In this document: positions 1 through 6,599 of the stretch, in pieces
How positions within the stretch are numbered: the stretch's first letter is position 1
Layout of the letters: every line of letters starts with the position of its first letter
Origin: an uncultured Pseudomonadota bacterium
GTDB taxonomy: Bacteria; Myxococcota_A; UBA9042; CAIXZC01
Assembly (NCBI GenBank): GCA_937876385.1
Contig: CALFHQ010000577.1
Location: 1 to 7,961, forward strand
DNA length: 7,961 nt
Reading direction: 5' to 3'
Translations under genes and position numbers: made by a program
The notes under the pieces: model-generated
What the model was told of the DNA's origin: nothing
Seen by the model: only the letters and a program-made list of their open reading frames with translations
Database searches by the model: none

Positions 1-209
1 GTGGCGTCCTATCGAAACCTGCTCGGCAATCAGCTCTGACTTTGAATCAGGCCTGCGTGAGAGACGAATCGATGTGCGGCTGGGTAGGACGGGGACGGAG
101 GGCCGTGACCGCGTAGCGGGCAAAAAACCCTGAAATCAATCGATTTTCCTGCTTCGTGAGCTTTGGAGCGGAGAGGACGGGTGCTCCTGGGAGGAACAAA
201 CAGAGAAAT
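1..209. other. Left-edge non-coding stretch, no supported gene
   Basis: This stretch lies downstream of the large lipoprotein gene and runs to the window edge. Bases 1-39 on the plus strand stay open for 12 codons and end in TGA, so they could be the tail of a convergent gene, but 12 codons cannot be identified. A minus-strand frame is also open to the left edge, so neither can be preferred. Bases 90-104 hold one copy of a 15-bp repeat described separately. On the minus strand, just past the lipoprotein stop, there is a short stem (184-198, loop of three) with no T-run, and further on an AT-rich weak stem (about 132-148) followed by six Ts (122-127 on the complement). Neither is a convincing terminator. 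Confidence 0.5.
90..104 (+). repeat. 15-bp direct repeat, left copy
   Basis: CGGGGACGGAGGGCC occurs here and again, identically and in the same orientation, at 2083-2097. The two copies sit in the two intergenic gaps on either side of the large lipoprotein gene. The core GGGACGGAGGG also recurs inside genes of this window. The flanks of the two copies are only loosely similar (GTAGGA against GTGGAG upstream), so the repeat is probably short rather than the end of a long duplication. Confidence 0.75.
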
Positions 210-1973
210 CTAGGGCTGGCACACTGGCACAATGGGATTGCATTCGAGTTCGCTGGGACAAGCTGCACCGTTGAGGTCGCATAGAAACCCACAAAACCAA
301 TTCCCGTCATTCTTCAGTATGCATTCGGCGAATGTCCCTGGCGGTCCGGACGGGCAGGAACCTGGCCCGTCACAGCCGAGCGTGCAGACTCCCGCCATGT
401 CGCCGGGGGAAGAATCACCAAAACCAACACAGGACAACTCGGCTCCACAGACTTGTCCAAGGCGGTTGGCACAGGACTCACCAAACGATTTGCGTTCGGC
501 ACAGAAGGACTGGTCAACGGGATATCCCGCAGGCACCAGACACTCCGTCCCCGTTGGACAGGCGTCGTCACTCGGAGCACAAGGGCGAAGACAGGAGCCG
601 GGACTTGACGGCAGCAAGCTGTCCTTGATGCATTGGAGAGGGGTTTCACAGAAAGCCCCAACAGCTTCGCAACAACCGTCTCCTTCGGACATCGAGCGTT
701 GGCAAAGCCCGTTGACACAGGAATACGGCGGCTGACAGGTTGCATCGCACTCCTTTAGACATATTCCTCCAGCCACCTCCTCTTCGAAAAAGCTGCAGGA
801 AAACTGCTCATCCTGGCAAGGAAACAGGGCGGAACAGAGTTGCAGGGGGGGTGAAGACAGTTCAATTGGGGCGCAAAAATCGCCTGCTCCTTCTAGAATG
901 CACACAGTGGCTCCAAGGCACTCACCACCGACACAATGCCCCAGACACCGGCCCCAGAGATCCTGAGTGACCAGTCCAACGCACTCACCGTCCGAAGAAC
1001 AGGTCACCCCCCTTTTGTCGTCACAGATCTCCCCGGTTTTCTGCCCGAAACCACAGACGGCACAATCTTCCCCTGACATGTCCGGTCTCGTAAGGCAGTG
1101 GCCTCCTCCATCACAAGAATCCCCAACAGTGTCACAGGAGAGTAGGCAACGCCCAGTCCCGCCAGTGAGGGGCACACATGTGCGCCCGGAGGGGCATTCC
1201 TCCGTGTCGCTACATGTGGGGAGTTGAAACAACGGCAAGCACGCACCCCACTCCGGGGTCAGGTCAAGAGGATCGATGCCTTGACAGGCCGTTCCGGTTG
1301 GACACAAAGAGTCTTCCATCGAGCAGAATCTAGCACAGATAGACTGGGCTGTTTCCGGCAACCCGATGCAATTGAGTCCCGAACCACAGACCATCCCGGC
1401 CGCTCCGTCACATGTCTGAAACTCTCGACGCGCCTCCAAGCAGACTCGGAAAGTGGGATTGGATGAATTTGGTGCGACACAACTCAACCAAGGAGGACAA
1501 TCCAACTCAGAATCACTGCAGTCCGTCACGCAAATCCCCTCCTCCTCCGAATTAGGGAGAAGAAGGCAGAGAGGAGCGCGCTCATTTGGACAAGCTTCCA
1601 AACTGGTGCATTGCTGGAAGGCCACGTATTCAGAGATCGTCTCTGCATCCGGGAAGGTTGAATCCAATTCAAGAATGTCCCCAGGAGGGATGATGTCTGG
1701 AGACAGGGCGACATCGGAGACATCAGCCAGGGCAATATCGCTGGTCGTTTCTATTGAATCCGATAGCACCAATTCAAGCTGAATTCCACCGTCGTTCAGA
1801 TCGCTTCCCCCAAGCGAATCTACTCCCTCCGTCCCCACTTCCACCAAGTCCTGGTTCTTCGTTCCCGGTCCGTCGGAAGCTTCGTTGATGCCCTGCGAAC
1901 CGCAGCCCATGAGCATGAGTATCAACGTACACAATGCAAAATTGGCCGCGCCTTTCTGTCCGGGTTCTGCCAT
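210..1973 (-). CDS. Cysteine-rich lipoprotein with repeated eight-Cys modules
   Basis: This 587-residue protein has a lipoprotein signal peptide with lipobox L21-M22-G23-C24; C24 would carry the lipid, and G25-S26 after it gives no classic Asp+2 retention signal. Residues 25-121 are a cysteine-free acidic Ser/Asp-rich linker, common in myxobacterial surface lipoproteins. Residues 122-585 contain 62 cysteines. They fall into a regular pattern of eight per module (C-x5/7-C-x5/7-C-x9/14-C-x3-C-x3/6-C-x5/10-C-x4/14-C), starting near 122, 188, 254, 317, 380, 434 and 501, with a final half module at 565-585. The even pattern suggests disulfide-bonded mini-domains exposed outside the cytoplasm. The spacing does not match the Myxococcus Cys-rich repeat (DUF4215). 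Start: ATG with GGAGGGG six bases upstream (1980-1986). The function is unknown; adhesion or surface binding is only a guess. Confidence 0.9.
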   Translation of the reverse strand: MAEPGQKGAANFALCTLILMLMGCGSQGINEASDGPGTKNQDLVEVGTEGVDSLGGSDLNDGGIQLELVLSDSIETTSDIALADVSDVALSPDIIPPGDILELDSTFPDAETISEYVAFQQCTSLEACPNERAPLCLLLPNSEEEGICVTDCSDSELDCPPWLSCVAPNSSNPTFRVCLEARREFQTCDGAAGMVCGSGLNCIGLPETAQSICARFCSMEDSLCPTGTACQGIDPLDLTPEWGACLPLFQLPTCSDTEECPSGRTCVPLTGGTGRCLLSCDTVGDSCDGGGHCLTRPDMSGEDCAVCGFGQKTGEICDDKRGVTCSSDGECVGLVTQDLWGRCLGHCVGGECLGATVCILEGAGDFCAPIELSSPPLQLCSALFPCQDEQFSCSFFEEEVAGGICLKECDATCQPPYSCVNGLCQRSMSEGDGCCEAVGAFCETPLQCIKDSLLPSSPGSCLRPCAPSDDACPTGTECLVPAGYPVDQSFCAERKSFGESCANRLGQVCGAELSCVGFGDSSPGDMAGVCTLGCDGPGSCPSGPPGTFAECILKNDGNWFCGFLCDLNGAACPSELECNPIVPVCQP

Positions 1974-1979
1974 CTGAAG

Positions 1980-1986
1980 CCCCTCC
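1980..1986 (-). promoter_or_regulatory. Ribosome binding site of the large lipoprotein gene
   Basis: GGAGGGG on the minus strand, six bases before the ATG at 1973. It is a strong Shine-Dalgarno match and fixes the start just ahead of the signal peptide. Confidence 0.75.
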
Positions 1987-2045
1987 GCACACCTACTCTA
2001 CATTGAGAAGTGGCTGCCTGAACAAGGAATCTGTACCGCACCGTC

Positions 2046-2074
2046 ATTATGCCCTCCAGTGCTGTAGAAGGCAA
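2046..2074 (-). promoter_or_regulatory. Candidate sigma-70 promoter for the large lipoprotein gene
   Basis: On the minus strand, TTGCCT (2074-2069, 4 of 6 to TTGACA) is followed after exactly 17 bases by CATAAT (2051-2046, 5 of 6 to TATAAT). This would start transcription near 2039 and leave a leader of about 65 bases before the ATG at 1973. It lies in the 137-bp gap after the TPR gene, so the lipoprotein can be transcribed independently of the operon. The 15-bp repeat at 2083-2097 ends nine bases upstream of the -35 box, where an activator could bind. Not proven: promoter-like pairs also arise by chance. Confidence 0.45.
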
Positions 2075-2082
2075 AGGTGGAG

Positions 2083-2097
2083 CGGGGACGGAGGGCC
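2083..2097 (+). repeat. 15-bp direct repeat, right copy
   Basis: Identical to bases 90-104 (CGGGGACGGAGGGCC). It sits between the stop codon of the TPR gene and the putative -35 box of the lipoprotein promoter. Its GGAGGGC (2090-2096) is also complementary to GCCCTCC at 2051-2057, which overlaps the -10 box, giving a 7-bp inverted repeat with a long loop. No T-run follows, so I do not call it a terminator. Confidence 0.75.
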
Positions 2098-2110
2098 ACG
2101 GTCGGATGGG

Positions 2111-4072
2111 CTATTCCTCCCCGGTCAAGCTGGTGTCGTCGGGCAAGTGAGCATCTTGGCCTGTTCCCTGGTTGGACCTCAACTTCTGAACCTTGTCAAT
2201 CTGTTCCACCAACTGATTCAGGGCCTCGTCGTCCTCCGAACTGAGAGATTGCTTGGCTTTTTCCTTCAGTTGCCGAGCTTTCGTGGGCTGGTTTGTTCCG
2301 ATATATATTGCGTAGAGGTTGGCGAGCAAATCAACGGCTCTCGGGTTAACTTCGACCGCCGTTTCAAGAACCAGCAGGGTTGACTCGGTGTAGCCTCGGT
2401 CCAACAACTGGTTAGCAAGCGGCACGGCAATGCCGGGGAAGCGCATCAGCCGGTCAGTCAACTCAGCCTTAGTCACTTGCTCATCCCCCTTTCCTTCGTT
2501 TCTCAAGATGATCTTGTCAAGCAACACAAGGAGGTTCAGCTCCTTGGATTCGGGCTCGGCACGGAGAGCCGACTGCGCGTACGTGAGGGAAGCTGAGTAC
2601 TGCCGGTCGGCGAGAAGAAGGCCTGCAACAAGCCTGGCTGACGTTGCGTCCTGGGGGGTCTTTCGCAGGTGCTCCTTCAGCAATTGTATTCCTTCCTCTC
2701 TCTCAGAATTGTCATGCAGCAACATCGCTGCTTTCTGTAGGTATCGAGGGTCATCAGATTCGTCGTACTTGCCCTTCAGCAGCTCCACAGCTTTTCGGAA
2801 GCCATTCAGTTTGGCAGTCAACTCAGCAAACCGCGCAAAAGATTCGTATCCTGGAGTGATTTCGGCCTCGAGTTGCAGGGATTCCAGGGCCTTCTGGGGC
2901 TCCTCTTTCATCAGCCAGTAGCGAGCCCACAGCAGATTCACCCCAGCTTGTCTCGGATGTTCCTTGGCAAGCCACTTCAGGTGCCTCTCCACACCAGTGA
3001 GGGCCCCTTTATTCAAGAGGGCCTGGACCAGTCCCATCCGAGCCTGGAGATTGGTGGAGTCGATATTCAGTGCCGTGTTGAAAGCTACAACGGCGTCCTC
3101 GCCCCTGTCTGGATCATCCAGGAGAGCCTTGCCGAGGGCGACGTAACCACCGACTGAAGGGTCTGCCAAAAGGGCCTCTTCTATGTCAGCAGCACCAAAG
3201 TCGGTCACTCCAAAACGTACTTTTGCCGTGCCGAGGGCAAATCGTATGGAGGGAGTATCATTCATTTGGAGGGCTCGCTCGAAATAGGCGTAACTGGCCT
3301 TAGGTGTTGTCGCCCTCTCGCCCAAGAGGGACAGATACAATCCACCGAACTCGACAGGGGAGATACAGCTTGCTTCCGAATCGAGCGGGCCTGAAAAGGG
3401 TCTCCAGAGCCAATGGCAGCTTCCATCCGTCTCCGTGCAAAGTCCGACACGACGGTTGGCCACAGCCGTGTCGACGGGTTGCGTCGTGATGCAGGGCAGG
3501 GTTTCTTGGGCCGACGGACCTAGAAGTGCTAACGCCATCCAGACCATTTCGATGTCAGTGGCAGCACCTCCGCGCTCCAGCAGATTCGTTGTCGGGAGTT
3601 TCACCTCGCTCGGCTGGGATTCCGAACTACCGGTAACCCCGGCATCCTCAAATGTCTTGTCCAGACTCTCGAGAGGTACGAACTTTTCGCCGGCGGGTAA
3701 GTGAAGGAAATCGTTGACGCCGGATTTGCTGAGCAATTGGGCAGCCAAAGAGTAGGGGGTCTCGGCCTCTCGGTGAACAATCCAGAGACCCAAAGGAATT
3801 CCGAGTAGGAAGGTGAACAGCAAGATGAGGATGGGCAGGAGACGACGACGCTTCGAAGGAGAACCACTGCGCGGTTCTGTTGCGCCCTCCGTCCCCGTTT
3901 TCATTCCTCCGTCGGTGGGCACACCCTCCGTCCCTCTTGTCCCCTCCGTCCCTCTTGTCAGCGAGGTGACGCCGGTGGAGCGCATGCATTTTGGGCAGCG
4001 TGGAGTGGAACTGGATTGTGCCTGGAATTGGTGATTGCACAAGGTACAGACAAACGAGTTCTTGTCATTCAT
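2111..4072 (-). CDS. Zinc-ribbon, single-TM, TPR-repeat membrane protein
   Basis: With the start chosen here the protein has 653 residues. An N-terminal zinc ribbon of MJ0042 style has C9-x2-C12 and C26-x2-C29. A Thr/Gly/Glu-rich stretch (39-66) contains TRGTEG twice in a row and a further TGTEG. Basic residues (KRRR, 74-77) precede one transmembrane segment (about 78-99). By the positive-inside rule the N-terminus is cytoplasmic and the rest extracytoplasmic. Residues 194-236 carry four cysteines, and from about 258 to 620 there are helical TPR-like repeats (for example ALNIDSTNLQARMGLVQALL and SALRAEPESKELNLLVLL). An upstream TTG at 4171 keeps the frame open and would overlap the kinase by 32 bp. 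ATG 4072 is preferred because it has GAGGA four bases upstream and places the zinc ribbon right at the N-terminus. It is the last gene of the kinase operon; a scaffold or kinase-substrate role is inferred. Confidence 0.9.
   Translation of the reverse strand: MNDKNSFVCTLCNHQFQAQSSSTPRCPKCMRSTGVTSLTRGTEGTRGTEGVPTDGGMKTGTEGATEPRSGSPSKRRRLLPILILLFTFLLGIPLGLWIVHREAETPYSLAAQLLSKSGVNDFLHLPAGEKFVPLESLDKTFEDAGVTGSSESQPSEVKLPTTNLLERGGAATDIEMVWMALALLGPSAQETLPCITTQPVDTAVANRRVGLCTETDGSCHWLWRPFSGPLDSEASCISPVEFGGLYLSLLGERATTPKASYAYFERALQMNDTPSIRFALGTAKVRFGVTDFGAADIEEALLADPSVGGYVALGKALLDDPDRGEDAVVAFNTALNIDSTNLQARMGLVQALLNKGALTGVERHLKWLAKEHPRQAGVNLLWARYWLMKEEPQKALESLQLEAEITPGYESFARFAELTAKLNGFRKAVELLKGKYDESDDPRYLQKAAMLLHDNSEREEGIQLLKEHLRKTPQDATSARLVAGLLLADRQYSASLTYAQSALRAEPESKELNLLVLLDKIILRNEGKGDEQVTKAELTDRLMRFPGIAVPLANQLLDRGYTESTLLVLETAVEVNPRAVDLLANLYAIYIGTNQPTKARQLKEKAKQSLSSEDDEALNQLVEQIDKVQKLRSNQGTGQDAHLPDDTSLTGEE
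3924..3959 (-). repeat. Perfect 18-bp tandem repeat, two units, inside the TPR gene
   Basis: CCCTCCGTCCCTCTTGTC is repeated exactly twice on the plus strand (3924-3941, 3942-3959). On the coding strand it encodes TRGTEG-TRGTEG in the cytoplasmic linker between zinc ribbon and membrane segment. Upstream in the same linker the related 11-mer CCCTCCGTCCC appears again at 3885-3895 (TGTEG), and a degenerate piece lies at 3905-3914. The multiple of three and the low-complexity linker suggest a site that can gain or lose units by slippage without breaking the frame. Confidence 0.85.
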
Positions 4073-4076
4073 TTCG

Positions 4077-4081
4077 TCCTC
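4077..4081 (-). promoter_or_regulatory. Ribosome binding site that decides the TPR protein start
   Basis: GAGGA on the minus strand, four bases before ATG 4072. The alternative TTG at 4171 has no Shine-Dalgarno-like sequence in the preceding 19 bases. This supports the shorter protein, which begins 67 bp after the kinase stop. Confidence 0.6.
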
Positions 4082-4139
4082 ATTTCGAGGAGCCTCGACT
4101 AGCTGGCGCTCTTGTTCACGGGGCCAGGTCAGCGCCGGG

Positions 4140-6371
4140 CTACTTTCGGGGCTGGAAGGCAATGAGCTCAAGTTGGTACAGGATGAGCATCAACTGATAA
4201 AGTGTGTTCTTTCCCTCTTCATTCCCGACAGCATCTCTTAAAGCCGTTGCGATAGTTCGGCTTCGTTGAACCTGGGCCCACATTCGTTGGTCTTTGGAGT
4301 TCAGCGGCAGCTTCTCCATGGTCAAGTAGGAGTTCTTTCGTGGACGAATGAGCGAATTCTCGTGGGGGGCAAAGAAGGACTTGAGGTCGCTGGCAGCGAC
4401 GTGCTTTCGAACCCCTTCCACAATGTAGCGATATACGTCCACGTCGGAGGGTGCCATCTCCACGGGGCACGGTACTCCTTCGTAGAACTCGTAGGTCCCT
4501 CCGTCCCACTTGAAAATTTGGAGGAATTTTTCTCTGAACTGCAGGTCCAGCAGCCAATAGAGTTCGTGGGGTTTCACGAATCCCATTGAAACGAGGGCAT
4601 CTCCGAGACGACCCCCAAACTCGGCGGCCTTTCCGAGGGCACTTTTCATCTGATTTTCGTCGACAATCCCGCGATGAAGCAAGAACGGCCCCAGCAGCTC
4701 CTGTTTCAAGTTGGAAGCCACGTGTTTTGGCTTGCCTTTGTAGAAGTAGAATTCTTTTTGTGCAGAGCCCTGAACAAATCGCAGTTTGCCCGAGAGTTGC
4801 CGCGAGGCGATCTGGTAGAACACGCGGACGATTCCTGACTTGGAGGTCGAACCGGAGTAGATCGGAGTGATCCCCTTGGTTCGAAGTGCTTCGTTGGGAG
4901 AGAGGGACCGAACGGTGGTCAACTCTCGGACTCGCAACCACTCGCCGCCGTCGATGGATACAAATTCCTCTTCGGAGACGGCCCCTGTCTGCACGAGGTT
5001 GACGAGATTGGAATAGTCCACCGGCCCAAAAACGTAGCCGGAGGTGTTACGGAGCCGGAAATTCTGACCGTCCAGAGACGCCGAAATTGCTTCCGGTTCT
5101 TGCCCCACACGAGGGGAGGATTCTTTGGATCCGAAGACGGCAATGGAAGCGCTGGACTCTTCTTTGAGGGTATACGAATACTCTGTCGAGTACTCCTCCC
5201 TGGGCACTTTGGGTCGCTTTTGGGCTGTCCCGGAGCGAGGGGTCACTGTTCCCGCATCGGTCTTTGGGTCTGCCGCGTTCATCCGACTGGCTTCCTGAAG
5301 CTGCCGGCTCAATTCTTCGATGGACGGCTCTGACTTCTCTTCCGGGCGGCCCACAATTGTAGATGGTGCGTCCAGCTCAATTTCACTGTCTTCCCCAGGC
5401 CCAGCAACTTTGCGTGGTCGAGGCATGAGGTTGTCCTCATCACCACTCGCCTTATCGAAGACCGAATCGAGAAACTGCGAGATCTTGGAAGGGTCCAACC
5501 GTTGTTTCTTCTGGAAGAGGTAGTCATTGAGTGCGTTCTGGAATTCGAGAGCCGTTGAGAAGCGGGTTTCGCGGTCCCTGCTGAGCGCTTTTCGCAACAG
5601 ATCCTTCAGCGGCTCATCGAGGAAGGGGTACTTCTTGAACTTCTTCTCAATGTTGGCATCCCGGACATTGATGAGGGTCTCGAGATCCGTGCGACCGAGG
5701 AACAGTCGTTTGAGTGTCAACGTCTCGAACAGGACAATTCCGAGAGAGAAAAGGTCGGAGCGGCGATCAATATCCTCGCCTTTTACTTGCTCGGGGGACA
5801 TGTAGCCCAGTTTGCCTCTGAGCACGTTCTTAGAACCCTTGGAGTCTTCGGTGCGTGCCTTGGCTACTCCGAAGTCCATGATCTTCACATGGCCATCCCA
5901 GGAGACGATGACATTGGACGGGGACACATCCCGGTGGATGATATTGAGTGGATTTCCGTAGATGTCCTTTGCTCGGTGCGCATAGTGGAGACCGCTACAC
6001 ACCTCAGAGATGATGTAACAAGCCAGATCAACGGGCACTCGAATCTTGCGTTCAGCGCACCGGGCCAGGATCTTGAGCAGGTCCCTGCCATCCACGAACT
6101 CCATGGCGATGTAATACTGTTGGTCCACACTGTCGAGTTCGAAGATGGAGACGATATTGGGGTGTTGCAGAACCGAAGTGAGCTTGGCTTCCTCAATGAG
6201 CATCTTGATGAAGGAGAGGTTTCGTGCGTAGCCGGGCAGGATCTTCTTGACGACAACGATCTTCTGAAACCCTTCGACACCGGTCAAGCGGGCTTTGTAG
6301 ACTTCGGCCATCCCGCCCGCGCCGATTTTCTCAAGAAGCTCGTATTTGCCTAGTGTTTGCAGGGCCTTCAT
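4140..6371 (-). CDS. Ser/Thr protein kinase with GYF_2 and DUF4388-like domains
   Basis: This 743-residue Hanks-type kinase phosphorylates Ser/Thr in proteins. Every key residue of the catalytic domain (about 10-288) is visible: glycine loop GAGGMAEV (17-24), Lys42, helix-C Glu61, HRD with Asp148 and Asn153, DFG 166-168, SPE (192-194) in place of APE, and Asp206. It should therefore be active. Residues 289-435 are a charged, Ser/Thr-rich, probably disordered linker. Residues 438-484 (GPVDYSNLVNLVQTGAV, then GGEWLRV) match GYF_2. Residues about 513-632 fit DUF4388, ending in the typical W..G.Y.F pattern (KWDGGTYEFY). No transmembrane segment and no PASTA repeats are present, so the enzyme is probably cytoplasmic and senses through partners. 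The ATG has AGGA four bases upstream, overlapping the stop of the small lipoprotein gene. The phosphatase two genes upstream is the natural antagonist. Confidence 0.95.
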   Translation of the reverse strand: MKALQTLGKYELLEKIGAGGMAEVYKARLTGVEGFQKIVVVKKILPGYARNLSFIKMLIEEAKLTSVLQHPNIVSIFELDSVDQQYYIAMEFVDGRDLLKILARCAERKIRVPVDLACYIISEVCSGLHYAHRAKDIYGNPLNIIHRDVSPSNVIVSWDGHVKIMDFGVAKARTEDSKGSKNVLRGKLGYMSPEQVKGEDIDRRSDLFSLGIVLFETLTLKRLFLGRTDLETLINVRDANIEKKFKKYPFLDEPLKDLLRKALSRDRETRFSTALEFQNALNDYLFQKKQRLDPSKISQFLDSVFDKASGDEDNLMPRPRKVAGPGEDSEIELDAPSTIVGRPEEKSEPSIEELSRQLQEASRMNAADPKTDAGTVTPRSGTAQKRPKVPREEYSTEYSYTLKEESSASIAVFGSKESSPRVGQEPEAISASLDGQNFRLRNTSGYVFGPVDYSNLVNLVQTGAVSEEEFVSIDGGEWLRVRELTTVRSLSPNEALRTKGITPIYSGSTSKSGIVRVFYQIASRQLSGKLRFVQGSAQKEFYFYKGKPKHVASNLKQELLGPFLLHRGIVDENQMKSALGKAAEFGGRLGDALVSMGFVKPHELYWLLDLQFREKFLQIFKWDGGTYEFYEGVPCPVEMAPSDVDVYRYIVEGVRKHVAASDLKSFFAPHENSLIRPRKNSYLTMEKLPLNSKDQRMWAQVQRSRTIATALRDAVGNEEGKNTLYQLMLILYQLELIAFQPRK

Positions 6372-6377
6372 TGGTTC

Positions 6378-6599
6378 CTAGTTCTGTTCCAAACTTCTAA
6401 GCAACATCAGCGCCCGATCGCACAGTCTCGTCGACCGTGCACCGGCGTTGCTCGAATGGTCCTGTTGTAGTTTGCACTGCTGCGTCTGTTCGCCTTGGCG
6501 CTCGCAAGCCTCTTGGGCGAGTTCCTGACAACTGTTGTGACAGCCCCCCAACCCCACCAACAGCAACCCCCAAAGTAGAAGCCAGGATAGTCTCTTCAT
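6378..6599 (-). CDS. Small four-cysteine lipoprotein
   Basis: A 73-residue protein with a clear lipoprotein signal: K2-R3, a hydrophobic core, and lipobox L17-G18-G19-C20. The mature part is only 54 residues. It is polar and helical-looking, with four further cysteines (C24, C32, C42, C60) that could form two disulfides outside the cytoplasm. Its ATG overlaps the phosphatase TGA as ATGA, with GGAGGA just upstream inside the phosphatase gene. Its own stop lies 6 bp before the kinase start, and the TAG is part of the kinase Shine-Dalgarno. Such tight packing suggests translational coupling and joint function. I do not recognise the family. The signal peptide, coupling and lack of overlap support a real gene rather than a chance ORF. 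Confidence 0.8.
   Translation of the reverse strand: MKRLSWLLLWGLLLVGLGGCHNSCQELAQEACERQGEQTQQCKLQQDHSSNAGARSTRLCDRALMLLRSLEQN

Noticed and set aside
122..148. Weak AT-rich stem followed by six Ts as terminator of the lipoprotein gene
   Set aside because: The stem has about five A/T-rich pairs, and several bases (CAGGG) separate it from the T-run; too weak to call.
232..735. Plus-strand open frame of 167 codons
   Set aside because: It lies opposite the regular cysteine modules of the lipoprotein; its product is low-complexity Ser/Pro/Gln, typical of an antisense shadow.
216..1610. Assignment of the lipoprotein to DUF4215/Myxococcus cysteine-rich repeats
   Set aside because: The CDDGN..DGDGC pattern of that family is absent, and the cysteine spacing is different.
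3924..3959. Two-unit repeat as a CRISPR remnant
   Set aside because: The units are directly adjacent with no spacers, are in frame, and lie inside a coding linker.
4073..4171. Upstream TTG start extending the TPR protein by 33 residues into the kinase gene
   Set aside because: There is no ribosome site upstream, the extension is low-complexity, and ATG 4072 has GAGGA and begins just ahead of the zinc ribbon.
4497..4507. Copy of the 11-mer in the kinase gene as evidence of repeat insertion
   Set aside because: It encodes Asp-Gly-Gly-Thr in a different frame, within the W..G.Y.F pattern expected of DUF4388, so this copy may be coincidental. It is counted but carries little weight.
5787..6353. 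Plus-strand open frame of 188 codons
   Set aside because: It is antisense to the kinase catalytic domain, where HRD, DFG and the glycine loop are all read on the minus strand.
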